Below, piece by piece: positions 35,607-46,259 of a stretch of DNA of 64,000 nucleotides. Below the pieces are notes generated by a model, which did not search any database, had not been told where the DNA came from, and saw only the letters and a program-made list of their open reading frames with translations. The position numbers and the translations under genes are program-made. Numbering within the stretch: position 1 is the first letter of the stretch; every line of letters begins with the position of its first letter. Source of the stretch: Perkinsus olseni (taxonomy: Eukaryota > Perkinsozoa > Perkinsida > Perkinsidae); the NCBI GenBank assembly GCA_013115135.1, contig JABANP010000191.1:1-64000 (forward strand), given 5' to 3'.

Positions 35607-35889
35607 GGCATTCTTGCTCGGCATTGCAGTGTTGAGTTTCGTGGCGCGCGACGCGGCGGATGGGATTTGGCATGTAGTTAGCCTGGACATATCTCGGTGT
35701 ACGCTGAGGAGATGACGAGGGCCTCGTCTGGGCGAGGGGGAGTGTCTCACTGCTACGTTGAGGTTTGCACTAGTACTTGAAGCGTCTAGGCTCTGAACCC
35801 CGAGCCCTGAGATGACGGGTCGGGGTTTTACGGTACTAAGTGTCACCATGCTGCAGGCGATTATGTCAGTTGATTTTTCTTGTAAGACC

Positions 35890-37811
35890 ATGCTACGTCC
35901 GTATTATCAGTTCATCCGCCTGAGCGTCTGTTGTGCTCTACTGGGACTTGTTTCTGCTACTGATGCGACAGCTGCTGTGAGCTATCCAGTGCAGCACTGT
36001 ATTGATGGGGATAAATGTGTTAACAGGGGGTTGTTGAAGATAGAGGATGGGAAGGTAGTAGGGGGGGGGGCAAGGGTTCTGGGCAGAGGCTAAGGCTCAT
36101 GGTGGGGATGCATCCGCACTTGCACGACGTGTACTTTGCGGGTGCTGAAGTTTCTGTGAGATCCGCGGATGAAGCTATGGTATCTTTATTGCGTTATCAA
36201 GCTCAGGCTGGGAACCTTCCCTACTATGAATGGATAGTTTTGAAATTGCCTGTGAGGCTTCATTTGGCGGGGGTTGCCAACCTCGACTACATCGTAGTTC
36301 GAAATAGGTGAATGCATCCCGTGTGTATCGTATAATTTTGTCTCACCGTTTGTGACGGTATTGTGTAATCATACTGTAGCGTGCATATTACTATAGTCCG
36401 ATAGTCCATTATATATTGTTCACTGCGGGCAGATCGTGAATTTCGGAGAGGGAGGTGTTAGCGTGTTTCCCCGTGCGTTTTGCTCGGTCAGGGCGTTCAA
36501 TGACTTTGCTTTTTGTACCTGGTGGGATGTCAGCTGTCAGGTTACGCTGCAGCAGAACTCGGAGTACTCGAGGAAGTACGGTCCTCTCTTCAGAGATAAG
36601 GTCTTGAATAAGGAAAATCTACGTAGTACTTTAGCGGAGCGAAGCAGGGTTGTCAATCCTCACCTCTAGGCGATGATTCCCTGGTCCAACTGCGAGTCTT
36701 GAAAGGAGATGGGGAGTATCTTCAGAGCAGTATCCCTGTTAAGGTAGTCAGGGTCTGATGAAGGGCCGGTTTGGCGATGACTGTGCAACTCCCGAGTGAG
36801 GACTGTCTGCGGACTGAAAGACCTCAGCCGTTTGATGGCAGCGTTTTAGACGAGCTGTGGTGTGTGTTTTGTGGCGGCACCGCTTCCCTTTGTACTGGTA
36901 GCCGAGGCTTGCTGTGTAGGTCTTCCGAGACACTCTGACGGCCCCCACAGTGGGAGGGGCATCGGCTCTGGCGGCCAAGTCGGGAAGCCTTACGGAACAT
37001 ATTACACTGCATATGGATGATGAAGGCAACTTGGAGTCAGTTGGATATCGAGTTAGAAAGACTGTAGGAGGCGGTGAATCACCGCCGGTGATGGGCGTCG
37101 ACCTTTTCGTATCTTGCATGGATAACCTTAAGATTCCCTGATCTTTTTCAGCTCGGTGCTCCTCTGTTTCAAGCTACTACTGCAGCATTACACTCGATGA
37201 CCGTCACTAAGGGTCCTGCCATCCCCGTGCCCAAGAGGAGGGTTCAGAAGACGCGCTTTGGTAAGGCGGTTTGTAAAGGGTGACGCATCGGTGACTATAC
37301 ATGATGGTGCGGGTGAGCACGCCATTGCTGTGGAGCCTTGAGGGATTTCGATGTGGACTGGCGCTTCTCGGCGGCATTGCTACCACGTACGGGTGCTCTC
37401 CTCGTATAAAGACCGCATCTTTTGAAGCTGTATCGGGCTGTGACGACCTCGGTGCTATGTCAGAGGCCAATGGGTCGGGGAATGGCGAGAAGAAGGCCGC
37501 AGCCGGGGTGAGTCAGAAGGCGGAGGAGCAGCTCGATGAAGGGGAATATGAAGTGGAGGAGGATCCTCAGGCCGAGCAGGGATTCCTGAGGAAATATGTA
37601 GGGAAGTTACGCAAGTTACGGTACTCAGCGGAGTTCGTGCGTCATTTCAGTGGTGGGTTATCCTCATCTTCTTCCTTCTGACCTCAGCCATGGGTCAGGA
37701 TGAAGGTAGTGCTCGACAGCGACTTCTGGCGGCCCTGCATCGATAGTTTCAGATCCAAAGCAGGCTGCAGCTGCAGCGGGAGCCGCTAAGGGTGGCAATG
37801 GCGGGAAGTAG
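35890..37811 (+). CDS. EMC10: ER membrane protein complex subunit 10
   Basis: Signal peptide FIRLSVCCALLGLVSATDA after MLRPYYQ, then VTLQQNSEYSRKYGPLF, DKVLNKENLR joined across an intron to DDSLVQLRVLKGDGEYLQSS, then SLTEHITLHMDDEGNLESVG with TVGGG, and GAPLFQATTAALHSMTVTKG. An acidic linker leads to FLRKY joined across an intron to WWVILIFFLLTSAMG, the membrane helix, and a Gly/Ala tail ending GGNGGK at 37811. This matches EMC10: luminal beta-sandwich plus one C-terminal helix. EMC inserts weakly hydrophobic or tail-anchored helices into the ER membrane. A segment at 36100-36310 (VRLHLAGVANLDYIVV) is protein-like but not part of known EMC10 and may be intronic. Introns 36623-36669 and 37602 start GTAG. 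Confidence 0.88.
36623..36669 (+). repeat. Intron with AGCGGAGCGAAGC cassette
   Basis: A 47-nt intron in EMC10, phase and position supported by the protein match (ENLR to DDSLVQ). Contains TAGCGGAGCGAAGCAGGG at 36632-36649. Confidence 0.75.
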
Positions 37812-37899
37812 GACCCCTGTATTGTTGAGTTCTCGGCTGTCGGCTGTCGTTGAGTTGGAGGGTTTGGGCGGCCATTCTGATGTTACTCTCAGCCACTCA

Positions 37900-39650
37900 A
37901 TGTTATACTTTGTGATTTGTGTACTGGGCAGCATCGCCCTAGTAGCATGCGGCATCCTGCTGCTCATCCAGGCATTGGCCAACCTGATGCGAGGAGTGCT
38001 GCATCTGGAGCCAGGAGATGAAGTTGATGTAGATGGGGGTCCAATCTTCGAGGTTGTTTACTTAGTAACCGGAGTGTGAGGGGGCATGAGATGAGCTCAT
38101 CATCAGCGCCTCGCGGTATTATGGGCATCTTCCTCGTACTGATGATCACAGAAACAGTTGGGGTGTGATGGCATGAGGCTCCGCGTCTTGCTGTTCGGAG
38201 CATAGCTCGACTCGCCTCATGTATCGCTCTGCAATACTTGATAAGTTATCGTGGTTTCACGAATCAGGCGTAGTACCACACTTTTCCCAACAATTCATCT
38301 AAGGCTCCATTTCGGTCTACAGGTAGTACTGACCGGAGCGTCTGGCGGAGTCGGGCAGGCCGTCCTGAAGGAGCTGCTGTCCACTCAGAGTAAGCTGCTC
38401 GCCTCTCGCTTCGAGGCAATGCGTCGTTCGAGTAGGCCGGGTCCATCCCCGAAGGATTCATGCGTGGGATGCTCGGGCTCATGAGAAGAAGGAAGATTCT
38501 GTAGAGTTGATGAGCGCTAACACTAAGATCACTTACCGACAAGTTGATGTCACTGATGAGGCTGCCGTGAAGGCAGGAGTCAAGGCGGTGGTTGAGTCGG
38601 GGGCCAAGCGGGTAAGTGTCTGGTCGTGTCTCATTGTGATTGGATGGGCCCCTCCCCCTGCGCTATATACGGCATGATCACCGTCCTGGAAAGCGAACGG
38701 GGCTGTTGGTCGACGCGGCATGATAGCGTATCTTTGGTTGATGCTGGCACTTGATAGAGCGTCTCCACTCAGGTCATAGTCATATGCAATGCTGGAGTGC
38801 TCCATGCTGGACTTACCGAGGATATTTCCCATACCAACTTCTTGGCAACTTTGGATGTGAGCCCGTCATCATCAGGCCCTTGGACGAGTGTCTGCGATGG
38901 CTGCTGCTGTCGAGCATCACTGTCATCCCCGTTCAGGTTAATGTAGCGTCCCATCAGCTGCTCTACTCTCTGTTTTTGCATGAGTCCCTCTCCGAGGCCA
39001 ATTCGCTAGACCTAGTATCATTCGTTTCCATTTCGAGCGCTATGGCTTTCTCAGCGAGCGCCTTCCTGTCCGCCTACTGTGCCTCCAAGTACGTTCGACC
39101 GCCCGGGTGTCGAGGGCTGAGGGGCGGACGTCTGCTCTTTCAGGGCAGCGTTGGTGACGTTACATCAGTGCATGAGACTAGAAAATCGCCAGCAGCAGAA
39201 GCATCCTGTGCGGCTTTCTGTGGTGTGTCCTTTCCTTGTTAAGGACAGCCCGGTAGGTCCCCTTGGAGCGGCAGCACCGGAGGGAATGAAGGCCATTTTG
39301 TCTTCAGATGTTCGATGGCGCCTTCGCCCATCCGACTTTACCAGAGAAACTAGTGTTGTTTTTGTGCCCACCATTGGACTGTAGCTACGTCGCTAAGGCC
39401 ATTATAAACGAAGCAATCATTAACGGGAAGGAGGTGAGTAGTTGATGAGGTGGGCTGTCGAGTAGGCGTTGCTTGGTAGGTCCTATGCCTGCCTCGATGG
39501 CCGCTAGCCTTCGCCCTGTTGATGTCGGCCCTGCTCCCTACGGAAGTCTATGACTGGATAACGGCGATATCCGGGGGTCAGGTTGGTATGGTTGGTGTTA
39601 TGTCCAAGGCTGAGGTCCACAAGGGGGACGAGAGGAAGAAGGAGGACTAG
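37900..39650 (+). CDS. Short-chain dehydrogenase/reductase, SDR16C-like
   Basis: Begins with a membrane anchor (MLYFVICVLGSIALVACGIL, start 37900). The Rossmann motif VVLTGASGGVGQAV (TGxxxGxG) follows an intron of about 260 nt; then WDARAHEKKEDSVEL, TYRQVDVTDEAAV, VIVICNAGVLHAGLTEDI, and the catalytic region FVSISSAMAFSASAFLSAY with YCASK. VVCPF, SPMFDGAFAHPTLPEKLVL, CSYVAKAIINEAIINGKE and a second hydrophobic segment WPLAFALLMSALLPTEVYD follow, ending RKKED at 39650. Ser, Tyr and Lys are all present. The order and the C-terminal hydrophobic part resemble membrane-bound SDR16C/retinol or sterol dehydrogenases at the ER. An Asp after the second strand (WDA) would favour NAD. The substrate cannot be told. 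Confidence 0.88.
38612..38772 (+). repeat. Intron with GTATCTT cassette
   Basis: A 161-nt intron of the SDR gene between VESGAKR and VIVICNAG. It contains GCGTATCTTTGGTTG at 38726-38740. Confidence 0.65.
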
Positions 39651-39732
39651 AGGGCACTGGAGCCTAGCGAAGAGTGTCTCTGATGATCCGGAGTGTCGAG
39701 TTTATTATCGACCTTGTGGCCTTACCTTGGTT

Positions 39733-39776
39733 GCTAAGATGAGGACAAGCAAACCGTTGCTTGTCGTCATCTTAGC
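39733..39776. repeat. Strong 20-bp-arm hairpin
   Basis: Left arm GCTAAGATGAGGACAAGCAA and right arm TTGCTTGTCGTCATCTTAGC are complementary at 19 of 20 positions, with a 4-nt loop ACCG. It lies 83 nt after the SDR stop codon. Confidence 0.9.
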
Positions 39777-39798
39777 TAAGGGTCACTAAGGTCACTTG

Positions 39799-39833
39799 AA
39801 ATCAGCGATACGTTAGCAGCGTATCGTTGATTT
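39799..39833. repeat. 14-bp-arm hairpin
   Basis: Arms AAATCAGCGATACG and CGTATCGTTGATTT pair with one G-T-type mismatch around a 7-nt loop. Confidence 0.85.
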
Positions 39834-39911
39834 AGCCCCCTTTCTATGGTCCTTATGGAAGTAGGGTTACTCGTCTTTGTCGTCAGTGCGTGCTGTCCCT
39901 CTGCGCCACGG

Positions 39912-39931
39912 GTTGATCATGCAAGATCAAC
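39912..39931. repeat. 7-bp-arm hairpin
   Basis: GTTGATC and GATCAAC are perfect complements with a 6-nt loop. Third hairpin in the 200-nt cluster. Confidence 0.7.
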
Positions 39932-40456
39932 GCCGCCATCGGGTTTCCCTGAGTCTCTGTTAAAGGCTCCTCGATTTTGTTCTGCAACAAATAGATTGTC
40001 CCGGTTTATACTCACGCATCCTCTACACTTCACCAGACCTAAGTTAGAGTGAGGGCTCTGGGGGCGTACACCGACGAGGCGTTCTGTGCAGGCGTGCGCC
40101 TGTCTTGACCCGCAGGCAGTAAGGCGGTGGGTGATAGCCAGGCTTGACAGTGCATTGCTCGCCTGAGTTAATTGTCATACAGTCGTTGCATGGTAGCTCT
40201 TTCCTCGTAGGTGGTTGCTGCCTGTACTGTGCAAGGTCGAGTGGATGCCCTTCGATCGCAGCACGGTGACACGCCTCTGCTGTCTCCTGTCTATCCAGAA
40301 GTTAGCTGGCTTCTCTGCACGCAAGCCCGTACACAACCCTGTGGTGATGTGAAGTGGCGATGACTAGAGGGCAGGGAGTCTACTGGCGGACTTCAGTTTC
40401 TTGTCAGACGCCATGATCAACCTTGGATACTCCTAGGATTTTTTATTTGAGACCTC

Positions 40457-42329
40457 ATGTCCATCAATCCAGCACTCACGCTCATCCGCAAGAATCGCTC
40501 GTTCCAGGGTGAGTGGGTGAATGGTGAACATCGTCGAGCCCGGAGCGTCGCGCGCCACGAAATTGTGGGCTGTCAGGCACTACTTATCGCTTCAGTCATC
40601 TGTCGAAGTGCCTGGGGAACTTGGAGGCCACCTTCTCAATTTTTATACCCGACAGCGCGACGCCCAACAAAAAGGCAAGTACTTCGGAATAAATGCACCC
40701 CGCTAGGATAGAACCTGCGCCTGGTCGGTCACTCTACGTTTGCTGTAGGTCCCGGTGGTATACTATCTCTCGGGTCTTACATGCTCCGATCTTAACGTCA
40801 CCGAGAAAGCCGGTGAGGTCTTGAACTCCCATAGGGTGCTTCTTACTTTCCACTCAGGCTATCAGCGCGTCGCCTCGGCTCTGGGATTGGCGGTTGCGTG
40901 CCCTGATACATCGCCGAGAGGTGGGTCGGGGCTGGACGGTCAATGTATTGAAGCGTTGAAGTCGCAAAGCTGCTCTCGTGCACGGTGCCCTCCGTCCTAG
41001 CCGGTTGTTAGGTGCTGGCATACCTGGTGAGGAGGACGAGTGGGACTTTGGCGTAGGGGCTGGGTATTATGTTGATGCCACGCAGGACCCTTGGAAGAAG
41101 AACTACAACATGTAAGGGCCCACCCGCTTCGTTTGGTCAGGGCTGCCCTGCTTGAGGTACACTTACGTCACCAGTGAGTTCCCTGCGCTGCTGGGAGAGA
41201 GTTTTCAGCAGATTGATACGACCAACTGCAGCGTTATGGGCCATAGTGTTGGCGGTCATGGCTCATTGACGGTTGCGCTGAAGAACCCTGGAAAGTACAA
41301 GGTGAGGACTCGGTCGAGTGTAGTTGATGACAGTTCGATGGTTGGGGAGGGTTTCGATGAATTGCCATTTGTTACCAGGATTTGTACTTTTTTGATTGGC
41401 TTTTGTTTTGCCATGTTCCTTTCCCCAAATTTGATAGAGTAAACATCTCCTTGGTGCGCTCGAGAGAATTGCCGATGTCGTATAGACCGTTCGAAGATCG
41501 TCGTTGGTCCGATGTCCGCAGTAGTAGGCAGCTGTTATTGTCTCACTTTCATCAGAGCGCCTCTGCCTTCGCACCCGCATGCAACTTGAGCGAAACGCCA
41601 TGGTAGGAGGAGAGGAGGCGTTGAGGAATGGCAAGATTGCAAGATTCCGTCTTCAGGGGATTTAAGGCCTTTGGCCGATTCTTTGGGCATGATGATAAGA
41701 GCAAATGGAAGGAGCACGATGCATGCTGCCTGGCTCAGAAATACGCAGGTCGGCCTTTTCGTACGATCATAGTTTACCTACTGTAGCATTGCTGAGAATC
41801 CGCAGTGGACTTTGATGATACCATCTAGGTCGAATGATCTCCGTAGCATTTGAGCTCCGTAATTCTGGTGGAACTCTTTTGTTCTTCATAATCGTTGATG
41901 ACTCTCATCGTAGCCTATGATTGGTTCCAGCTCCGAGTCCGTTATATCCTGACAGCGGATAGCTTCGCCGCTGCAAAGGTCCTGTGCGGCACCGTGATTT
42001 GTGCTGGCTCAGGTCCACGCTGCGGTCGGAGGTAGTCAGTGCTGTCTCTTTAGGTCCTGCCCTGGACGTGAAAATTGACGTTGGGTTCGAAGATTTCGTC
42101 TATGTCAATGCCCCTGTGGACCAGCTCAGATGCCGTCAGTTCCGCGACGCTGCTGCTGGCAACCCGAACGTTCACCTAGACTTCAACGAGAGGGTGGGGC
42201 GCCTCCCGCGAGGCCTGTCTTTGACTTTGCGTTTCTCGTGTTAGCCGGGATACGACCACTCCTACTTCTTCGTCGCGACCTTTCATGGAGGACCACTTGA
42301 AGTTCCACGCTGAGCATCTCAAGAACTGA
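40457..42329 (+). CDS. ESD: S-formylglutathione hydrolase (esterase D)
   Basis: Follows human esterase D throughout: [72 protein letters not shown], nucleophile Ser in [54 protein letters not shown] (Asp), [12 protein letters not shown] (His). All catalytic residues are present. The enzyme hydrolyses S-formylglutathione in glutathione-dependent formaldehyde detoxification in the cytosol. At least eight introns; one (41603-41656) is pinned by the split codon of PWGFK. A TTT at 42281-42283 breaks the frame; with TT the end reads [16 protein letters not shown], as in the family. The first exon ([18 protein letters not shown]) is also family-like. Confidence 0.95.
40509..40595 (+). repeat. Intron with reverse TTTCGTGGCGCGCG cassette
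   Basis: An 87-nt first intron of the esterase D gene. It contains GCGCGCCACGAAATT (about 40550-40564), the reverse complement of the cassette in the intron near 62111 and the flank at 35637. Confidence 0.6.
41603..41656 (+). repeat. Intron with GCAAGAT cassette
   Basis: A 54-nt intron in the esterase D gene, placed exactly by homology (TG|G of Trp in ETPWGF). Contains GCGTTGAGGAATGGCAAGAT and then TGCAAGATTC. Confidence 0.8.
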
Positions 42330-42485
42330 GTCGGGCGACATGAGTTTTTTCTGTGGAGATGGTATGATGACTAGTTTCTATGAATGCTATTACTGGATTC
42401 TGTGTTTTCTACCCTGGCATGACGATCGTCGGGCGCACGGAAAAGTTATTTGTGAGAGTGAGGATGATTTTGTGACTGCATCAGC

Positions 42486-45088
42486 ATGGAACCAAGTACC
42501 TTGTCTCGATCAACATGGATTACAGTCGGTGTCTTCCTGACGGTAGCGTTGGTCCTTCTAGGGGTGAGGACAGGCAGGCAACCTCGCTGGTGCTAGTTGA
42601 GACTGGGGGTCGTAGATACTGCATGAGGCCGTCATTTTCGAGAGAGTTGTTGTTGGATCGGATACTGGTGGTGGAAGGGAGACCGTGGCTAGCACGTTCA
42701 GTTCGGTGAAGGATTATCGGCAGCTGCCTGTGGAAGTCAGAGATCCCTATCGCCGCCGGGGAATGGGTATGGTGGAAGGCGAGGTGCCGTGAGTTGAATG
42801 GCCACTTTGCTGCAGTCCATTCCGAAAGATAAAAGTCTTCACGGTCGCGGCGCATAACATGGTCGATCAGATAGCGCAGATACTGAGCGCGCATAAACTG
42901 ATAGAAAAAGCGTATTTTTACGACTTCGGTGAGCCAGGGTGCCTCCGCCTTGTCCTCTTTTCGGGCCGTGCAGGTCCTTACTGTGAATTCGCCCAGTTCA
43001 TCTCCTGCTGGTCGCCCTTCCACGTGAGTTCTCGCTGCTCTGTCCCCTGTGGTGGACGCGTGTTGCCCCTCAGAACGATGGCCTGGACCCTCCGAGAAGT
43101 CCAAAGGAGAAAGCTGTGAGTTGCTCTACTGTACTGCATAGAGGCGTTGGTGGTTGGGCGTATGGTAGGCCTTGGATGCTGCTGAGAAGCTACCGGGTGC
43201 CCGAGGAGGTAAGAAGCATCATGTGACTGAGTTCACAGCGGAGGAGAAGGTTAAATACTATGAGGTAGAGTGGGATGTTGGTACGCCTTCCTGTCGTGTT
43301 CCGTTTGGTGTGGTATGGGACGTACGCTGTGTGGCGTCTTCTGCGGGCGTCTGAAGCTGCGCATTGAGAGGTCGTTGGGAGTCATATGCTGGTGCATTGT
43401 CGAATTGGGTTGGGGAATACCTTTGGACTCCGTGTAGAGCATGCATGAGGTTAGGATTCGCTACATCTCGGGGCGTTCTGGAGTGTCATCATTCACTTAT
43501 TCTGTGTATCATAGTGAGTGGTGGAATGGACGTGCTCGAGGTAGATACTGAAGGGTCGTCCCGAGTTCCGCAGTAGCGAAGCGTTCCTGTGCATCTTCCC
43601 ACCGGGGCCGCTGTGTAGACTCATGCTCGAGATGGAGGGGGGCCTGCGGACTAGGAAAGAAACTCATCATACTGCCGGGTGAGGGGATCGTACTCAGCTA
43701 CTGAGGACTGTGCCCTCGGGAGCACTGATGAGGCAATCTCATCCGTGCAGGGTCAGCGGGGCGTGCATGGTTGCAGCGCCAGCGGACAAAGCTCAGGTTG
43801 GCGTTTCGACCAGAACTTCAAACAGCCGAACGACTCATGTAATTGGAGCAACGATCTACACCGATTATTCGTCGAGAGAAAAGGAGATGGGCTAGCCGCT
43901 CTGGGTAGTGGCGACTGCTGTGGCCGCCTCCCCTCTGCAGCCCCTCCCGTAGGCGCTATATCCCTCTTTGACGTCCATCACATGCACCATTTCATCGGAG
44001 TGCCCGTGACTGAGATACCGCTCATTGATACCTGCGTGAACCCCACCTGGCTGGCCAGGTCCAATCGTGTGCCGGATGGAGACCGAGCTAGCAAGGACTT
44101 GGTGGGGTATGCCTGTTGGTAGCGGGCTGAGGGTACTGGTAGGGGCCTCAGGTGCTCTATTTCCCGGCCCGCAAGAACTATCCTGATCGCTTCTGACCCC
44201 AATAACTATATTTATAAGCGCATCCTCAAGCCAGCAGTAGGAGATATATTGATGAAGGTCAGGAAGGTGTAGGGCGGTGAAAAATACGAGATCGTTAGCG
44301 GAGCGAAGCAGCTCGTTCAGGCTGTAGGTATCCACGGTTCGAAGTGGAGGATCTTGTCCGTCATAAGGCTGTCGTCTGGGTACCGTACGCGCCTACCATC
44401 TGTGCCCTCGTGGAGCAGTACAGCGCTGGCATCACCATTTTCGTAGGGGCGCGAGGTGGCAGAGTGGCCTTCACGGAGGGTCAGGTACCATCCCTTACCT
44501 ACCTCGTGCAGCTGGTCCTCAATGCGACTGATAAGAAGTTCCCTACGATGTATCATCCTCTGGTCGACTTCTGCTTCTCTAGCGGGCCTGGCAGGTACGA
44601 CACTATCACGGGTCGTGAGTGCTATGCTGAGGGGTGGACGGCCAAGGAGTCGGGTGATCCTTACCCGCCTGGGGACATGTTTGGGGATGAGGGAGCGGCA
44701 AGGTAGGTTCGTCCCAGAGGATGGCGGAGTCCAGATGATACTTGCTCGGGGTTCGTTGACGATTTTTATCGTCATGAACGGCTACAGTCGGTCATGACGA
44801 GGGATTGGTTGAAGTAGAGGCGATGGCCATAAAGGGGCTGGTCATTGTTGGTCGTACTGGTGTGATGGACGGCGCCATAGCAGGTACTGGCTGAACTTCA
44901 GCTTCTTCTACACGAGGCCTTTCTTCCGTTACTTCGACTCCCCAGAGGATCTTAAGGTCAAGTTAGAGACCTTCACGTTGAGCGAGGCCAAGGAGAACTC
45001 CAGGAGAATCAGACATTATGTCAGCCACAGTTTAATACCTAGTGCCGTGGACGGCTGGAAGACACTCCTAGAGCGGCTCGGACCATGA
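42486..45088 (+). CDS. Type II membrane glycosyltransferase-like protein
   Basis: The N-terminus STWITVGVFLTVALVLLGVR is a signal anchor after 9 residues, so the bulk would face the Golgi/ER lumen. Exons then give KDYRQLPVEVRDPYRRRGMG, HNMVDQIAQILSAHKLIEKA, KKHHVTEFTAEEKVKYYEVE, SLFDVHHMHHFIGVPVTEIP, RTILIASDPNNYIYKRILKP, FEVEDLVRHKAVVWVPYAPT with ICALVEQYSAGITIFVG, and YWLNFSFFYTRPFFRYFDSP followed by EDLKVKLETFTLSEAKE, ending LLERLGP at 45088. The HKAVVWVPY...EQYSAGITIF and FDSPEDL blocks resemble a family of protist/algal predicted glycosyltransferases that share these C-terminal motifs; this is from memory and not certain. Intron 44269-44327 carries the AGCGGAGCGAAGC cassette. Confidence 0.6.
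44269..44327 (+). repeat. Intron with AGCGGAGCGAAGC cassette
   Basis: A 59-nt intron joining MKVRKV to YPRFEVED in frame. Contains TAGCGGAGCGAAGCAG at 44296-44311 and, just upstream, GGGCGGTGAAAAA, which resembles GGGCGAAAAAG in the intron at 61892. Confidence 0.7.
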
Positions 45089-46243
45089 CCAACATGGACT
45101 TCTCTCCTCAATGGTCGTGTTGCGCTTCTCGGAGGGGCTTTGTTGATTCTCTTCATCGTAGCAGTTCAGAATGTCGGAAGAATCTCGGCGTATTTTGGAG
45201 TACCAGCCGAACACAGCACTGCCCCAGCTGTCGGTGCAGAGACGGTGCTGTGATGGCGGGCAGCCATCATTGGGCGAACCAGCCAGGCCTACGGTGAGCT
45301 GCTGCAGCTGATAGGTGGCTTAACTGGGTTGTTGCCATAGGGATTACCGAAGCCGAGCCATCTGTCATCGGGGAGATGCCTTTCCGAGCCTATCAGTACC
45401 GGTATTGGCGAGCGAGGAGATTGCGGCCAAACCAGAGTCGCTGTCGACACCCTCCTCTATGGTAGTGCTGACGGAGCGTTGGTACGGCAGGTATGGTGTT
45501 GGTGTCTCTCAGAAAGCTATGGAGTTCCCCTCCTTTAACACCCCACAGTCCGCTGTCAGTAAGTTGGGGATGGGCAGGGGGGGCTGTGGGAGTCGTCGAG
45601 TCCTCGTAGGCGCCCTGCCGCTTCATAGACCATTACGAGTTGGGAGCGGCTGAAATGATGATTATTCCGATTTTCTCGCTGAGTCAAGGAGCTGGAATCC
45701 CTCAGCCCGTCGAGGGAGCCTCGTGCGTTTGAAATAGTAGAGGAAGGCTCCCGCAGGGTGTAGACTGTGCTGCTGGAATGTGAAGAGTGATGCGATGTAA
45801 AGTGAACCCGATACTCGAGAATGTATGTATTTTGCAACCAGTAGCCTCGGAAAGCTCCCGACGATGGGGTCTTCGCACCTAGTACTTGAATTTTATCCCA
45901 ACCTGGATGTCAACGAAAACTGCCACTACGTATAAGAGTGACAGGGAGGGAATTCTACCACTGGTAAAATTTATTCGGAGTATTACTGGAACCCTCCTCT
46001 GCGCCCTAACATGAGCCTCTTTCGAGTCGGTCTCCGTTCCTATGGATTTGTCTGGCTTGAGGGAATGGGCACCATAGGGCGAGAGTCTCCTCCTGGAAGT
46101 ATCCTCGATCACCTTGACGAGTAGGTACCGCGGCATCAGCAACACCGAATAGCCCTCCTTGCACCCCACCCGAGGCCAAGAGGCGACGGAAAGTGGTTAT
46201 GAACGGCCGCAGGATGATGGAGCTGAGAGAAGAGCTTCTCTGA
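45089..46243 (+). CDS. Uncharacterised membrane-anchored protein
   Basis: A signal-anchor-like helix LLGGALLILFIVAVQNVG lies at about 45125-45180, but no Met is in frame with it; an ATG at 45085 in another frame suggests a further frame break. Later segments are EAEPSVIGEMPFRAYQ, KPESLSTPSSMVVLTERWYG, IDHYELGAAEMMIIPIFSLS (45625-45690), WMSTKTATTYKSDREGILPL (45905-45960) and a basic end PEAKRRRKVVMNGRRMMELR stopping at 46243. It starts right after the glycosyltransferase-like gene and may be a divergent second member of that type. Exon joins are uncertain and the last part might be a separate gene. Confidence 0.4.
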
Positions 46244-46259
46244 TCTACCCAGTCCGTGT

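Larger units (their letters stand above)
39651..40456. other. Intergenic region with three hairpins
   Basis: No gene is supported here between the SDR and the S-formylglutathione hydrolase. The first 300 nt hold the three inverted repeats listed separately. From 39940 to 40456 nothing else was recognised. Confidence 0.6.
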
